Part shown: positions 44,820 through 54,447 of the stretch, piece after piece
Position numbering within the stretch: position 1 is the first letter of the stretch
Layout of the letters: every line of letters begins with the position of its first letter
Source of the DNA: Maylandia zebra
Taxonomy: Eukaryota > Chordata > Actinopteri > Cichliformes > Cichlidae
Direction of reading: 5' to 3'
Assembly: GCF_041146795.1 (NCBI RefSeq)
Contig: NC_135172.1
Span: 12,018,137 to 12,082,136 of the forward strand
DNA: 64,000 bases
The notes under the pieces: model-generated
Database searches by the model: none
Told to the model about the DNA's origin: nothing
What the model saw: only the letters and a program-made list of their open reading frames with translations
Program-made: the position numbers and the translations under genes

Positions 44820-45291
44820 TGAAAGTGACACAAAAGACACAATCCATGTCGACACACAGCGACCTCCATCTCCTCTTCATCCAGTTTGGAGGCCTTCCTT
44901 GAAGTCTCTCGTGCTGCTGTCCACTGGGAATCCCCACATGTGCCTCTTCCCCGTGTCTACGACATGTAACAAATATAATAAAATAGCAAGAAATTATAAA
45001 GTAAATGACAAGATTTTCCATTTACTCTAATTTAACAGTAGTCATCTTGCAGAAGACAGTCGTTTGGTTACTATAGTAAAAACTATTATGTCACACAAAC
45101 ACAAACACAAAGAACATCAACAATGAGCACCTTTCTTTTTGCTGAAAGTGATATAGCTTTCTGTTACCATCAACTGAAACCGCCAACATTTCAGGTGTGC
45201 ATGCTGGGCAGCTGAAGCTGACATCACAGCACAGCTGCTCTTCCTCATCAAGAAAGCTGTGCTGCAGTGCATCGCTTTTGGCACGCCCAGT
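44820..45291 (-). pseudogene. KDZ (Zisupton-type) transposase fragment (left arm)
   Basis: KDZ transposases belong to large DNA transposons known from fish and fungi. Exon 45291-45131 encodes a Cys cluster, CPACTPEMLAVSVDGNRKLY, as in the CxC zinc-binding part. After a ~170-bp intron, 44956 onward reads GRGTCGDSQWTAARETSRK, KLDEEEMEVAVCRHG in one frame, a conserved KDZ core stretch. The frame closes soon after. The transposon's other exons and ends are not seen. Family recognition is by these two motifs. Confidence 0.65.
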
Positions 45292-45389
45292 CTGTATGTA
45301 CAGAAACATAACAGAGGAGTAAATATTTGCATCTGCTTATTGAAAAACAATATCAAAGAAATACTTCACTCAGCCTTCCCCCACACTTG

Positions 45390-45822
45390 CAGTTGCTTGC
45401 AAAAGTATTCGCCCCCCTCAGATCTGTGGCAAGATCTGAAACTGCTGTTCACAAACGCTGTCCATCTAATCTGACTGAGCTGGAGCTGTTTTGCAAAGAA
45501 GAATGGGCAAAGATTTCAGTCTCTAGATGTGCAAAGCTGGTAGAGACAGACCCTAAAAGACTGGCAGCTGTAACTGCAGCAAAAGGTGGTTCTACAAAGT
45601 ATTGAGTCAGGGGGCTGAATAATTACGCACACCCCACTTTGCAGTTATTTATTTGTAAAAAATGTTTGGAATCATGTATGATTTTCCTTCCACTTCTCAC
45701 GTGTGCACCACTTTGTGTTGGTCTTTCACGTGGAAGTCCAATAAAATTGATTCATGTTTGTGGCTGTAATGTGACAAAATGTGGAAAAGTTCAAGGGGGC
45801 CGAATACTTTTGCAAGCCACTG
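45390..45822 (+). mobile_element. Internally deleted Tc1-type element (left arm)
   Basis: 433 bp with inverted ends CAGTTGCTTGCAAAAGTATT and AATACTTTTGCAAGCCACTG; TA follows the right end (45823-45824), TG precedes the left. The last ~60 transposase codons survive (ELFCKEEWAKISVSRCAKLV to STKY, stop near 45605). Confidence 0.88.
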
Positions 45823-45824
45823 TA

Positions 45825-46451
45825 GTACCACGCTCCAACAGTTTTGCAAACTAGAGGCCATCCTGCTACACATAAAATATATCAGTGTCATAAATGTTAG
45901 TTTAGTCACGTGTTTGTTTATTATCCTTATTGTTTTATCTGGGACTGTTTGCAAACATCTCAGAGAGAGGAGACACCAGCATCTGAACAGAGACTCAAAC
46001 CAGCAACCTGCAGCTCCCTGCTTGGCTGCTCCAGTTTTCTCCTCTCTCATGTTGCCCACCAGTGATTTCTAGCTGCCCACCCACACAGCAGGCTAGAATA
46101 TGCACTGAGCCTCAGCACCATGGTTGCAATACTTGGACATGTTTTCTTTATTAAATAATGAACCAGACCCCAAAAAGTAAACAGCTGTTATTGCTAGGCA
46201 ACGGGAGCAGCATTTGGTGATGCAGCACCTGACATTCCTGACCATGTGGGCGGAGCATGCATGGAATGGAATGTTTTGTAGAACTGTGCAACACAAGCAC
46301 TTAGTTACAGCATTTTTCATTTTATCCAGACACAGCTAGAGACACATCTACAGCAGCATCTCTGTGCAGGACAGACGACGGTTGAAGAAAAAAACACATC
46401 GAAAACTTCACTTCTCTACAAAACTTTGGTTCCTTTGTTTAAAAGGCCAAA
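45825..46451. other. Upstream region of the coiled-coil gene (left arm)
   Basis: No TATA box is clear. A purine-rich leader (46380-46451) precedes the ATG. Promoter not located. Confidence 0.4.
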
Positions 46452-47519
46452 ATGAATCAAGGGAGATCGAGAAGAGGATTGGTGAGTGCGTCACCATACA
46501 GTACAGAACAGTCTGAGCTGATTAAACTACGAGAAGAATTTCAAATAATACAGGCTGAAAATGTCAAATTAAAAGAAGTGGCAGAAGAATCAAGAGGAGA
46601 AGCTAAAAATTCAAAGTTTGAAACCGAAGTAGTATTGAAGGAATTACTGCATGTGGGTCTAAAGCTTAAAGGAGAGAAGATGGGAAAACAACAAGCAGAA
46701 AATGAGAATGAAAACATCAAGAAAGAACTGTTGGAAGCTCAAAAAGCATTGCAGGAAGAGAAAAGCACAGCACAAGAAGCTAAAAATAAATATCAAACTG
46801 CAAAGAAGGAGGCAGAAAATGTGATGCAGGAATTACAGGAGGTGCAGGAAGCTTTTGAAGGGGAGAAAAGGAAAATGCAGTTGGCAGCACAAGAAGCTGA
46901 AAATGTAACGGCTGAAGCTGAAATACTCAGGAAGGAATTACTGCATGTAAAGCAACAACTTGAAGAGGAGAAAAAACGTAAACACGAGGCAGAAAATGAG
47001 ATTGAAAATATGAAGAAAGAATTGTTGGAAGCTCAAAAAGTGTTGGAGGAAGAGAAATTTAAAATACAGGAAGCAAAGAAAGAAATGGAAAATACAAAGA
47101 GTTTCACTCAAAACATGAGGAAGAAGTTGCTGGAAACAGAGGAAGAAATAGAAAAAGAGACACATGGAAAATGGGAGGCAAAACAGGAAAGTGAAACTCT
47201 GAAGAAGAAACTGATGAAAGTGCAAGAAGAACTTGCAGAAGAGAAAATTGAGTTGAAGGTATTCAAGAAAGAAACGACAGCCTCTGAGGTGACCAAGAAA
47301 GGCTGCAAAGATGCACTTAAAGAAATGCAAAAGCACAAAAAGGAAGCTAAAGAGCTCCTGAAACAGAAAGTCAAACTGGCCAAACAGCAGCTGAAAGAAG
47401 CATTTAAAGACGCCGAGGAGCAGCTAAACAAAACTTTAAAAGAGCTGAAGGCAAAAGAAAAAGAAAAGAAAGCCGAGGACAGGAGTGGATTCTGGAGCAG
47501 ACTGCTGAGAAAAAACTGA
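46452..47519 (+). CDS. Single-exon coiled-coil protein, 355 aa (left copy)
   Basis: The function is unknown. The protein starts MNQGRSRRGLVSASPYSTEQ; residues ~20-340 are almost continuous Lys/Glu-rich coiled coil. Loosely repeated units recur: ENIKKELLEAQKALQEEKS (near residue 88) and ENMKKELLEAQKVLEEEKF (near residue 187), with KELLHVGLK/KELLHVKQQ in similar positions. It ends EDRSGFWSRLLRKN, a non-coiled basic/aromatic tail. No intron, stop or frameshift interrupts it. The ATG context (aaaATGA) is acceptable and AATAAA lies 150 bp after the stop. An identical protein is encoded in the right arm (57568-56501). It resembles generic myosin-tail/golgin-like coiled coils by composition only. 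An intact intronless frame could be a retrogene or lineage-specific gene; it is the only undamaged host-like ORF in the duplication. Confidence 0.75.
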   Translation: MNQGRSRRGLVSASPYSTEQSELIKLREEFQIIQAENVKLKEVAEESRGEAKNSKFETEVVLKELLHVGLKLKGEKMGKQQAENENENIKKELLEAQKALQEEKSTAQEAKNKYQTAKKEAENVMQELQEVQEAFEGEKRKMQLAAQEAENVTAEAEILRKELLHVKQQLEEEKKRKHEAENEIENMKKELLEAQKVLEEEKFKIQEAKKEMENTKSFTQNMRKKLLETEEEIEKETHGKWEAKQESETLKKKLMKVQEELAEEKIELKVFKKETTASEVTKKGCKDALKEMQKHKKEAKELLKQKVKLAKQQLKEAFKDAEEQLNKTLKELKAKEKEKKAEDRSGFWSRLLRKN

Positions 47520-47668
47520 CCCAGCAGCATCAAGTTTAAGGAGAGCAATAGTTTCTTCCTCCTTCCCCCTCTCTCAACCTTTCTTTCACAAAAATCCCCC
47601 CAAACTTGACTTGGGACGTTTGTTTGTTTTTAAAAACTCTATTCTGAATACATGTACTGAAATACACA

Positions 47669-47674
47669 AATAAA
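47669..47674 (+). terminator. Polyadenylation signal AATAAA, left coiled-coil gene
   Basis: AATAAA about 150 bp after the stop codon. The mirror is 56351-56346 in the right arm. Confidence 0.6.
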
Positions 47675-47979
47675 AATGCCATAACTTGACCTCACGTTGC
47701 CGGCTTCTTTTCTTGTGTGTCTGTGGATGTAAAACAGTAACACACTTTCTGCTCTGTGTGTTTTTAATTGTAAATAAATGCAATATATCTTCATTTTAAA
47801 AACTTCTGCTCTAAATCTTTTTTTAGCAAAATGCTTTTTTTGCCCCTTCCTGATTTCTTATGTTTTAACATGTTTGTTACATTTACATGTTTCCGATTTC
47901 AAGTGTTAACACAGATGGTCAGAGACAGAGGTCTGGACAGCTCTTTCCCTTTATTTGTATTTATTCAGGTTATTTTTAT

Positions 47980-48046
47980 ACTCAAAAATCCATCCACAAG
48001 CTTCAACGCGTCCAGAACTCTGCTGCCCGTATCATCACCAGGACCC
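47980..48046 (+). mobile_element. LINE fragment cut at the arm boundary
   Basis: Encodes KLQRVQNSAARIITRT, the same L2-type LINE sequence as the longer piece 56040-55486. It is cut at 48046, where homology between arms ends and the pogo-type remnant begins. Confidence 0.75.
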
Positions 48047-48988
48047 TGCGGCTTTTAGTCAGGTGCGGCTTTTCTATAGATTGTCCATGATTTTTGTGAT
48101 ATCGTAAGACGATTTGTTTTGTTTGTTCCGCTGTTGTACGGCACTACGTTGCCTGGCGGAAGGATCGGGGTTCAAGAGTGGTATGTTGGTCACATGTCCA
48201 TCCGCCAGGCAACATAGTGCCGTACAAGTAGCGCGAAAAACAAACTTCAAAGTAGCGCTATGCGTTCAGCAGGAGTCGTGGATGACGAGCGGCGATAAAC
48301 TTGCGAAAAGCAAGTTGTGCTCAACTCTACCGGTGGATTCTGACAGCGTGGAAAAGTGTGCAAACATCCACGATCACCAACGGATTTCGAAGGGCTGGAC
48401 TGCTGCATGATGAAGAGGAGGACACCGCCACGGCCCTTCAGAGGGTGTTCGACTCCGACACTGACAATGACAATGAGGATTATCTTTGGTTTTGAAAGTG
48501 ACAACGAAGGAAAGAAGCTGAGAGTGGATGACGAAGCCATCCTGAGCCTGTTCGTTTCCGACACTGGAGAAGAGGACTTTGGTGGTTTTAGTGCGCAGGA
48601 AGATGGTGGTGAATGACTGACTTTTCTTCTTGTTAAAGCCGTGTCACTGCACCTGAGCCTAAAAGGTAGTCTGAATCTATTTTTCTGGTGTGCTGTAGGT
48701 TACTGTTATGTACTACATTTGTTACTCATTTATGAAGCACAGCACATGTGCAAATATGTACCCATAACTTGATTTTCAAAATATTAATAAAAGGGGTGTG
48801 TCTCCAAACAGCCATCTCTTTCCTGACAATTCGCTTTGTGCATATTCTCTTACATATGATAAGTCAATATTGAAACACCTGCGGCTTTTGGTCAGGTGCG
48901 GCTAATGTATGTACAAAACAGGATTTTCCCCTGATTTTAGCTTGTGCGGCTAATATTCAGGTGCGCTTTGTAGTCCGGGAAATACGGT
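48047..48988 (+). mobile_element. Pogo/Tigger-type DNA transposon remnant
   Basis: The right end reads GCGCTTTGTAGTCCGGGAAA then TACGGTA, and the left edge starts mid-element (TGCGGCTTTTAGTCAGGTGC). Both contain GTGCGGCT motifs of this family's ends. The centre encodes pieces resembling a CENPB/pogo transposase C-terminus (TITNGFRRAGLLHDEEED, then an acidic tail) with a frame change near 48490. AATAAA at about 48785. Non-autonomous and truncated on the left. Confidence 0.65.
48136..48225. repeat. 25-bp inverted repeat inside pogo-type remnant
   Basis: 48136-48160 pairs with 48201-48225 (24 of 25 bases), loop 40 nt. Confidence 0.9.
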
Positions 48989-49082
48989 AAGCATATAAAA
49001 CATGAAGTGTTTGTGAGGTTCATCTGCAGCACCTTTGTCTCTGTGAAATGTTTGCTAATTTAACATTTTCCCTCCTAAACAG

Positions 49083-52000
49083 GAAGGAGTTTGTGGAGGC
49101 CTATGTGAATCATGCCTTCAACACATCAGTGGAGAGTCTGTTCCAGGAGTTCAAGCGAGGCTTCTTCCTGGTGTGTGAGCAGGATTTGGTGAGGCTGTTT
49201 CGACCAGAGGAGCTGCAGGGAGTGCTGGTCGGCCAGGACGTGCATGACTGGGAAAAGTTCAAACAGGTACAGTCAGCCAAACAGACACAGGCTGTAGTTT
49301 CACAGCTGTCCTGTAGCACAATAACTGTGTACTGCATACTGTCAAAAGCATTCAGCCGGCTGCTTTAACACAAATATGAACTTGAGTCACATCTCAGTCT
49401 TAATCCAGACTTTTGTATGATAGTATAATATAATAGTCAGCCCACCCTTCGCAGCTATAACTGCTTCCACTCTTCTGGGAAAGCTTTCCACAAGGTTTAG
49501 GTGTGTTTATGGGAATTTTTTGACTATTCTTCCAGAGGTGCATTTATGGTGTCAGACACTGATGTTGGAGGAGAAGGCCTGGCTCACAGTTGCTGCTCTA
49601 ATTCATCCCAAATATGTTCTATCAGGGTGAGGTCAGGACTCTGTGCAGGCTAGTCCAGTTCTTCTACACCAAACTCACTCATCCATGTCTTTATGGACCT
49701 TGTATTGTGCACTGGTGCCCAGCCATGTTGGAACAGAAAGTGGCCATCCCCAAACTGGAAGCATGAAATTGTCTTGATATGCTGAAGCATTAAGAGTTCC
49801 TTTCATCGGCACTAAGGGGGCGAACCCAACTCCCGATAAACAGCCCCACAACAAAACCGCCCCTCCACCACACTTTACACTTGGCACAGTGCAGTCAGAC
49901 AAGTACTTCTGGCAACCACCAAACCCTGACACATCCATCGGAGTCAGAGAAGTGTGATTCGTCACTCCAGTAAACACATCTCCACTGCTTTAGAGTCCAG
50001 TGTTGAGATGCTTAAATCACTCCATCTGACGCTTTGCATTGTGTTTGTCAGTGTAAGGCTGGGATGCAGCTGCTCAGCCATGGAAACCAATGAAGTTTGG
50101 ACATCTGTAACAACAGCAGACTGCAGATATTGGTGACTTAAGTGCACTATGAGCCTTAGCATCAGCTGACTAGCTGTCATTTCCAATTACTTCCACTTTG
50201 TTATAATATCACTAACAGCTGACTATGGAATATTTAATAGCGAGGAAATTTCATGACTGGACTTGTTGCACTGGTGCATCCTATCACATTACCATGCTGG
50301 AATTCATTCAGTTCCTGAGAGCGACTCGTCCTTTCACACATGTTTGTAGAAGTAGTCTGCATGCCTAGGTGCTTGATTTAATACACCTGTGTCCATGGAA
50401 GTGATTGGAACACATTAATTGAATGATTTGGATGTGTTAGGGAATACTTTTGGCAACATAGTGTATGCCTGACCTTACAAACTCTATGATTATAACAGTC
50501 ATTTTCACTGTTTTCAGAACACAAGTTATGGTTGGAGATATCATGACCGCCACCCCACCATACAGATGTTTTGGGAGGTATTTGATGAACTAACTGAAGA
50601 GCAGAGGAAAGATTTCCTTCGTAAGTACTTGCTGAAGCCTCCGTTATGATATGTTACTGAAATCACACTGTATCATATAAAACATTAGATTTTTCTGCAC
50701 TTTACCAAGATACATTAGAGAGCAGCATTGTTCTGATTAATACACTGTAAAGCTGCTTTATGGTTGAGTTAGTCATCAAAAACGTATGCCAAGGAAAGTG
50801 GGCCGAAATTCCTCCCAACGCTATGTAAAGATTCGTTACCAGTTATCACAAACACTTGACTGCAGTTCTTGCTGCCAGGATGCTTCCACCAGTTAATACA
50901 TTTAGAGCTCCATTGCTTTTTCACATAGGGCCAGCTAGGCTTGAATATTTTTTCCCTTAATGAATGAAATGATAAATTAACAATTGTGTTTTGTATTTAC
51001 TTATTACACATAAATGTGACAAATATGCAAAAATATCCAATGCAGTTTGCATACAGGCCCAACAGAGGAGTGGAGGACGCACTTTTGACTTTACTAAATC
51101 TAATTCTTAAACATGTAGAGAGTAAAGGGACTTTTGCAAGACTTCTTTTCATTGATTTTTCTTCGGCTTTTAATACAATACAGCCCCATATTTTAATTAA
51201 AAGACTTTTAGAACAGTTTGAAATCAGGAAAAACCTGGTGGGCTGGATTTTAGATTTTCTAACTGACAGGTCACAAAGAGTGAGAATAAATGGGGTTCTG
51301 TCTGACCCAGTGTTCTCCTCCACAGGTTCTCCTCAAGGGTGCGTCCTATCGCCCTTATTATTCACTCTCTATACAAATATGTGTCAGGGCAGACATGAAA
51401 ACAGGGTCATTATTAAATATGCAGATGACTCTGTTATTGTCAGCTTACTGAAAGAGGGTGAAATTAACCACGGTCCAGTCATTGATGACTTTGTTCAGTG
51501 GTGTGAGGAGTCTTATCTCCAGCTGAACATATCTAAAACAAAAGACATGGTTGTTGATTTTAGGAAACAACAAAATGGGCAAGCAGTTACTTTAATTAAA
51601 GGTCAGAAAATAGAGCAAGTACAATCATATAAATATCTTGGGACCATAATAAATGAAAAACTGAACTTTGATCAAAATTGCAAATCAGTTTGTAAAAAGG
51701 GTCACCAGCACCTTTATTGCCTTAGGAAACTTGTTCATTTCCACATTGACCAAAAAATTTTAACTTTGTTTTATCGTTCTTTTATTGAGTCTGTTTTATC
51801 CTTTTGTTTGGTGGCATGGTTTGGTCAGACCTCTGTCACAGAGAAAAACTCTCTAAATCAGATAGTGAGATGGTCCAGTCGTCTGATAGGTGAGCCACAG
51901 TCTTGTTTAGCCTCCCTGTACTCTAAGCAGGTACAGAGGATGGCTTTATCAATCCTTAAAAATGGTTCCCATCCTCTAAGGGGTGAATTTCAGCTTCTTC

Positions 52001-52556
52001 CCTCAGGACGGAGGTTTCTATTTCCGAGATGCAGGACAAAGCGTTATAAAAATAGCTTTGTCCCCGTTGCTGTCACTGAATTAAATAAGAACTGTTTTTG
52101 ATTCGAAATATTAAAGTATGTGTCACAGTGAGTTTTATATATTTACTAGGTATGTGTGTTTTTAAAGGGATGTCAAATGCTGTCATTTTTCTGTAAAGCA
52201 AATTTACCTTGCCTTTAGGTATAAATAAAGTTACCTTACCTTACTTTTTCCTGTGATGTGATGATGATATGTATAGGTATGTAAAAGTTTTCAAAAAAAA
52301 TAAGATAAGTAAAATGATATTTTCTTTCCATTGCTGTTCTTCAGGGTTCCTGACTGGTTACAGGAGAGCTCCTATTCTTGGCATCGACCAGGTCAAGATG
52401 AAGGTTTTTGCTATTCAGAGCAGCACCTGTGAGCAGCACTTCCCTGAGTCAGAGACATGTCACTCTAATCTGTATCTGCCTTTTTACTCAACTAAGGAGA
52501 TCATGCGAGACAGACTGACAGAGGCCCTGCTAGCAGATACAGATTTCACACTGTGA
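49083..52556 (+). CDS. HERC-type HECT ligase, last three exons (spacer copy)
   Basis: Exon A 49083-49266, exon B 50518-50620 and exon C 52345-52556 have AG/GT sites and join in frame (phase 0, then phase 1). A and B match the arm copies. C encodes the HECT C-lobe: FLTGYRRAPILG, then SETCHSNLYLP with the Cys expected to form the ubiquitin thioester, then STKEIMRDRLTEALL and a stop at 52554-52556. No break is visible. HECT C-lobes normally end a few residues after this point, so the 3' end is complete. The RCC1-like and most HECT N-lobe exons are absent: a pogo-type element sits just upstream at 48988. Tc1 and LINE insertions occupy the introns. HERC3/4/5/6-like; which paralogue cannot be told. 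Confidence 0.8.
49332..50463 (-). mobile_element. Degraded Tc1-type element in HERC intron (spacer copy)
   Basis: TA-flanked. Same insertion site and family as in the arms but longer: it keeps about 150 bp near 49725-49875 (frame with KCGGGAVLLWGCLSGVGFAP, 49977-49675) that both arms have lost. This copy is therefore closer to the ancestral state. Confidence 0.85.
50757..50975 (+). mobile_element. Fragment of another Tc1-type element
   Basis: Contains a transposase C-terminal-like stretch and CTTTTTCACATAGGGCCAGCTAGG, a 3' motif of a common fish Tc1 family. It begins exactly where the match to the arms stops. Confidence 0.55.
50976..52245 (+). mobile_element. Rex1/L2-type LINE, 5'-truncated, RT frame open
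   Basis: The open frame 50986-52101 encodes most of a reverse transcriptase: FAYRPNRGVEDALL, FIDFSSAFNTIQP, STGSPQGCVLSPLLFTLYTN, KYADDSVIV (catalytic Asp pair near 51425), and the end NSFVPVAVTELN. A 3' UTR ends in ATAAATAAAGTTACCTTACC with short tandem repeats. There are no breaks in 371 codons, so it is young. It sits in the HERC intron B-C and is absent from the arms. Confidence 0.88.
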
Positions 52557-53854
52557 TGCTGGATCGTATGCAGCTCTAAAGGAGCGTGCACTGTGTCTGA
52601 GCCGAGGAGGAGGGATGAGATTTATTTGTACTCTTGGAACTCATCTTCTTTTCCTGTGGTACCTCAGGATAATTTACACTGTGCATTACAATAATATTAC
52701 ACTATAGCAAATGCAAAAAATTCAACATCCCTACATAAGACAGCTGTGTAACAGCATCAGCATCATAAGGCACTTTAGAATTATCTGACTTTTCTTAATA
52801 TGTCATAATTTATCCAATAATTTAAGTTACTGCTGCATTATAATTCTTATGAATCAAATCTAATTTTTATGCTCAGACAAACATGAACAGGAGAATGTAT
52901 TGCTTTATAACTACTATATTGCTATAAACATCTGACTATGTAATACAATCCAATAGAGCACTTCTGTATTATTTATCACTTTATTCTTTGTGTTTTGTTT
53001 AATTCTGGTGGGGTTGAATTATTTCCAATAATAAATCTTTAACATATGTAACATTGGTTATTTGTTGGAACAATAAAAATGTGTATTTTACACTAAACAT
53101 TGCTTACCTGGTGTCAGTAAATCCCTAATTACTGCAGTCTGAGGTTTGCTTAACACGATTTGAAGAAGCAAGAGTACAGTAGTACTGTACTCTTGGCGGA
53201 CGTGATTAAGGATGCCGTGCAGGTGCGTCCGCCCTCCCTGCACGGCACCGCAGGCCACGCCCCACCGCATACCCCCATCGCCCGACTGAGGCCGGGGAGC
53301 CATCCGGTTGAAATGTTAAAAGAATGTTGGAAATTTGATCAGAATACAGTAAAAATGAGAGAAACAGATATTTTTCTGAGGTCATTGTGTTAAATTGTCA
53401 TAATCGCCGTGTTCTTTAAGACTATCAGCTCTACTCTAAACAACCCTGAAAGCCTCTGCTGACACATGTCATCAGTTCCTTTCTTTCTTTGTAAACAAGG
53501 TCGAGTCTGTCAGGTCAGCAATAGAACTTCCTACAGATGACCCATCAGTGTTTATTCCATGACTGTAAACATGTTTCCATTCGTCACTTCAGTCTTTACT
53601 CTGAAATACAGGAAATGACTTCATGGCTCAAAATATTTGTCGTTCAAACAATTCTTTATTTAACTTTTTTTTTAAACTTTATTGAAGAACTTTAACAAAA
53701 TACATTCAATAAAAACTTGAACAACAGGAAACTGATTTTTCGTCCAACCACTGAAAAAAAAGGTAACAACTGAACACAAACACTACAGAAGAACAATTTA
53801 TAAAGATTAACATGGAACTACAGGAACAGTTTGATTCATAGCCTCATTAGATCT
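52557..53854. other. HERC 3' UTR and unassigned sequence
   Basis: AATAAA-like signals occur at about 53028 and 53073. A 25-bp palindrome, AAGAGTACAGTAGTACTGTA... (53170-53194), precedes a GC-rich stretch (53200-53310). The rest is AT-rich, including the probable 3' UTR of the minus-strand zinc-finger fragment. Confidence 0.5.
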
Positions 53855-54447
53855 TTAAGGAGAGCCGACCTGAGCTCTGTGGAGCCTGATCTCCAGGGTT
53901 TTAAGTTGGACTCTGAAACCAGAAGAGGATGTTTCTCTCTCTTCAGATTCGCTGTCGTCCTGTGATGGGAACGATTTCAGCCCTGCGTGATCGCGCTGAT
54001 GTTTGCACAGAGCAGATGATGAAGTGAATGTTTTGGCACAGTGGTAACAGTGAAACAGTTTATTAGTAACGTGGGATCGTTTGTGTGCAGAGTATGAACT
54101 GAGATTACTGAAGCTCTTGTCACACTGCTCACAGCTGTAGTTTCCTTCCATGTGTGTACGTTCATGCTCGTTACAATTACCTGACTGTGAGAAGCTCTTG
54201 TCACAGTGTCTGCACTTGTATGGTTTCTCTCCTGTGTGGACTCGTTTGTGTGTTTTAAGCTGACCTGCAGTGGTGATGGATGACCCACACTGATCACAGA
54301 GGTGCTTTTTGACCCCACTGTGAAAGAGTTCATGTCGTTTTAAGTCACCCGATGTGGGGAAGCTTCTCCCACATTCTTTGCAGTATTTCAGTTTGTCTCC
54401 AGTGTGTTTACGTTGATGTATTTTTAGGCCGGCTTGCTGACTGAAAG
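53855..54447 (-). pseudogene. C2H2 zinc-finger protein, 5'-truncated
   Basis: The minus-strand frame encodes six fingers in order: a half finger (FSQQAGLKIHQRKH), YCKECGRSFPTSGDLKRHEL, LCDQCGSSITTAGQLKTHKR, YKCRHCDKSFSQSGNCNEHE, YSCEQCDKSFSNLSSYSAHK and FHCYHCAKTFTSSSALCKHQ. Classic TGEKPYKC/TGDKLKYC linkers join some of them. A Ser/Glu-rich tail follows to a stop at 53855. C2H2 arrays bind DNA, usually as repressors. The frame is open from an in-frame TAG at about 54450; the first internal Met would skip four fingers. It lacks the N-terminal effector exon (a weak tattttag acceptor exists there), so it is a 3' exon or truncated copy. Confidence 0.75.

Larger units (their letters stand above)
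32387..48046 (+). repeat. Left arm of a large inverted duplication
   Basis: Matches 64000-55974 in reverse complement. From 40680 to 48046 the paired coordinates sum to 104020 throughout, so there is no net indel over about 7.3 kb. A 2-bp CA-repeat difference near 40785 and the 7635-bp ERV insertion are the only length changes noticed. Only scattered substitutions were seen. The left limit is set by the window end of the partner; the true arm may extend further left. Confidence 0.93.

Noticed and set aside
46938-47548. Antisense frames of 132 and 146 codons rich in Phe/Leu/Ser
   Set aside because: These are the reverse complement of the Lys/Glu-rich coiled-coil gene; the composition explains the open frame. 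Same at 56472-57082.
49675-49977. 100-codon minus frame with KCGGGAVLLWGCLSG
   Set aside because: It is part of a degraded Tc1 transposase, not a host gene.
53170-53194. 25-bp palindrome AAGAGTACAGTA-type as an operator
   Set aside because: No gene or repeated copy supports a regulatory role; kept only as a sequence note.
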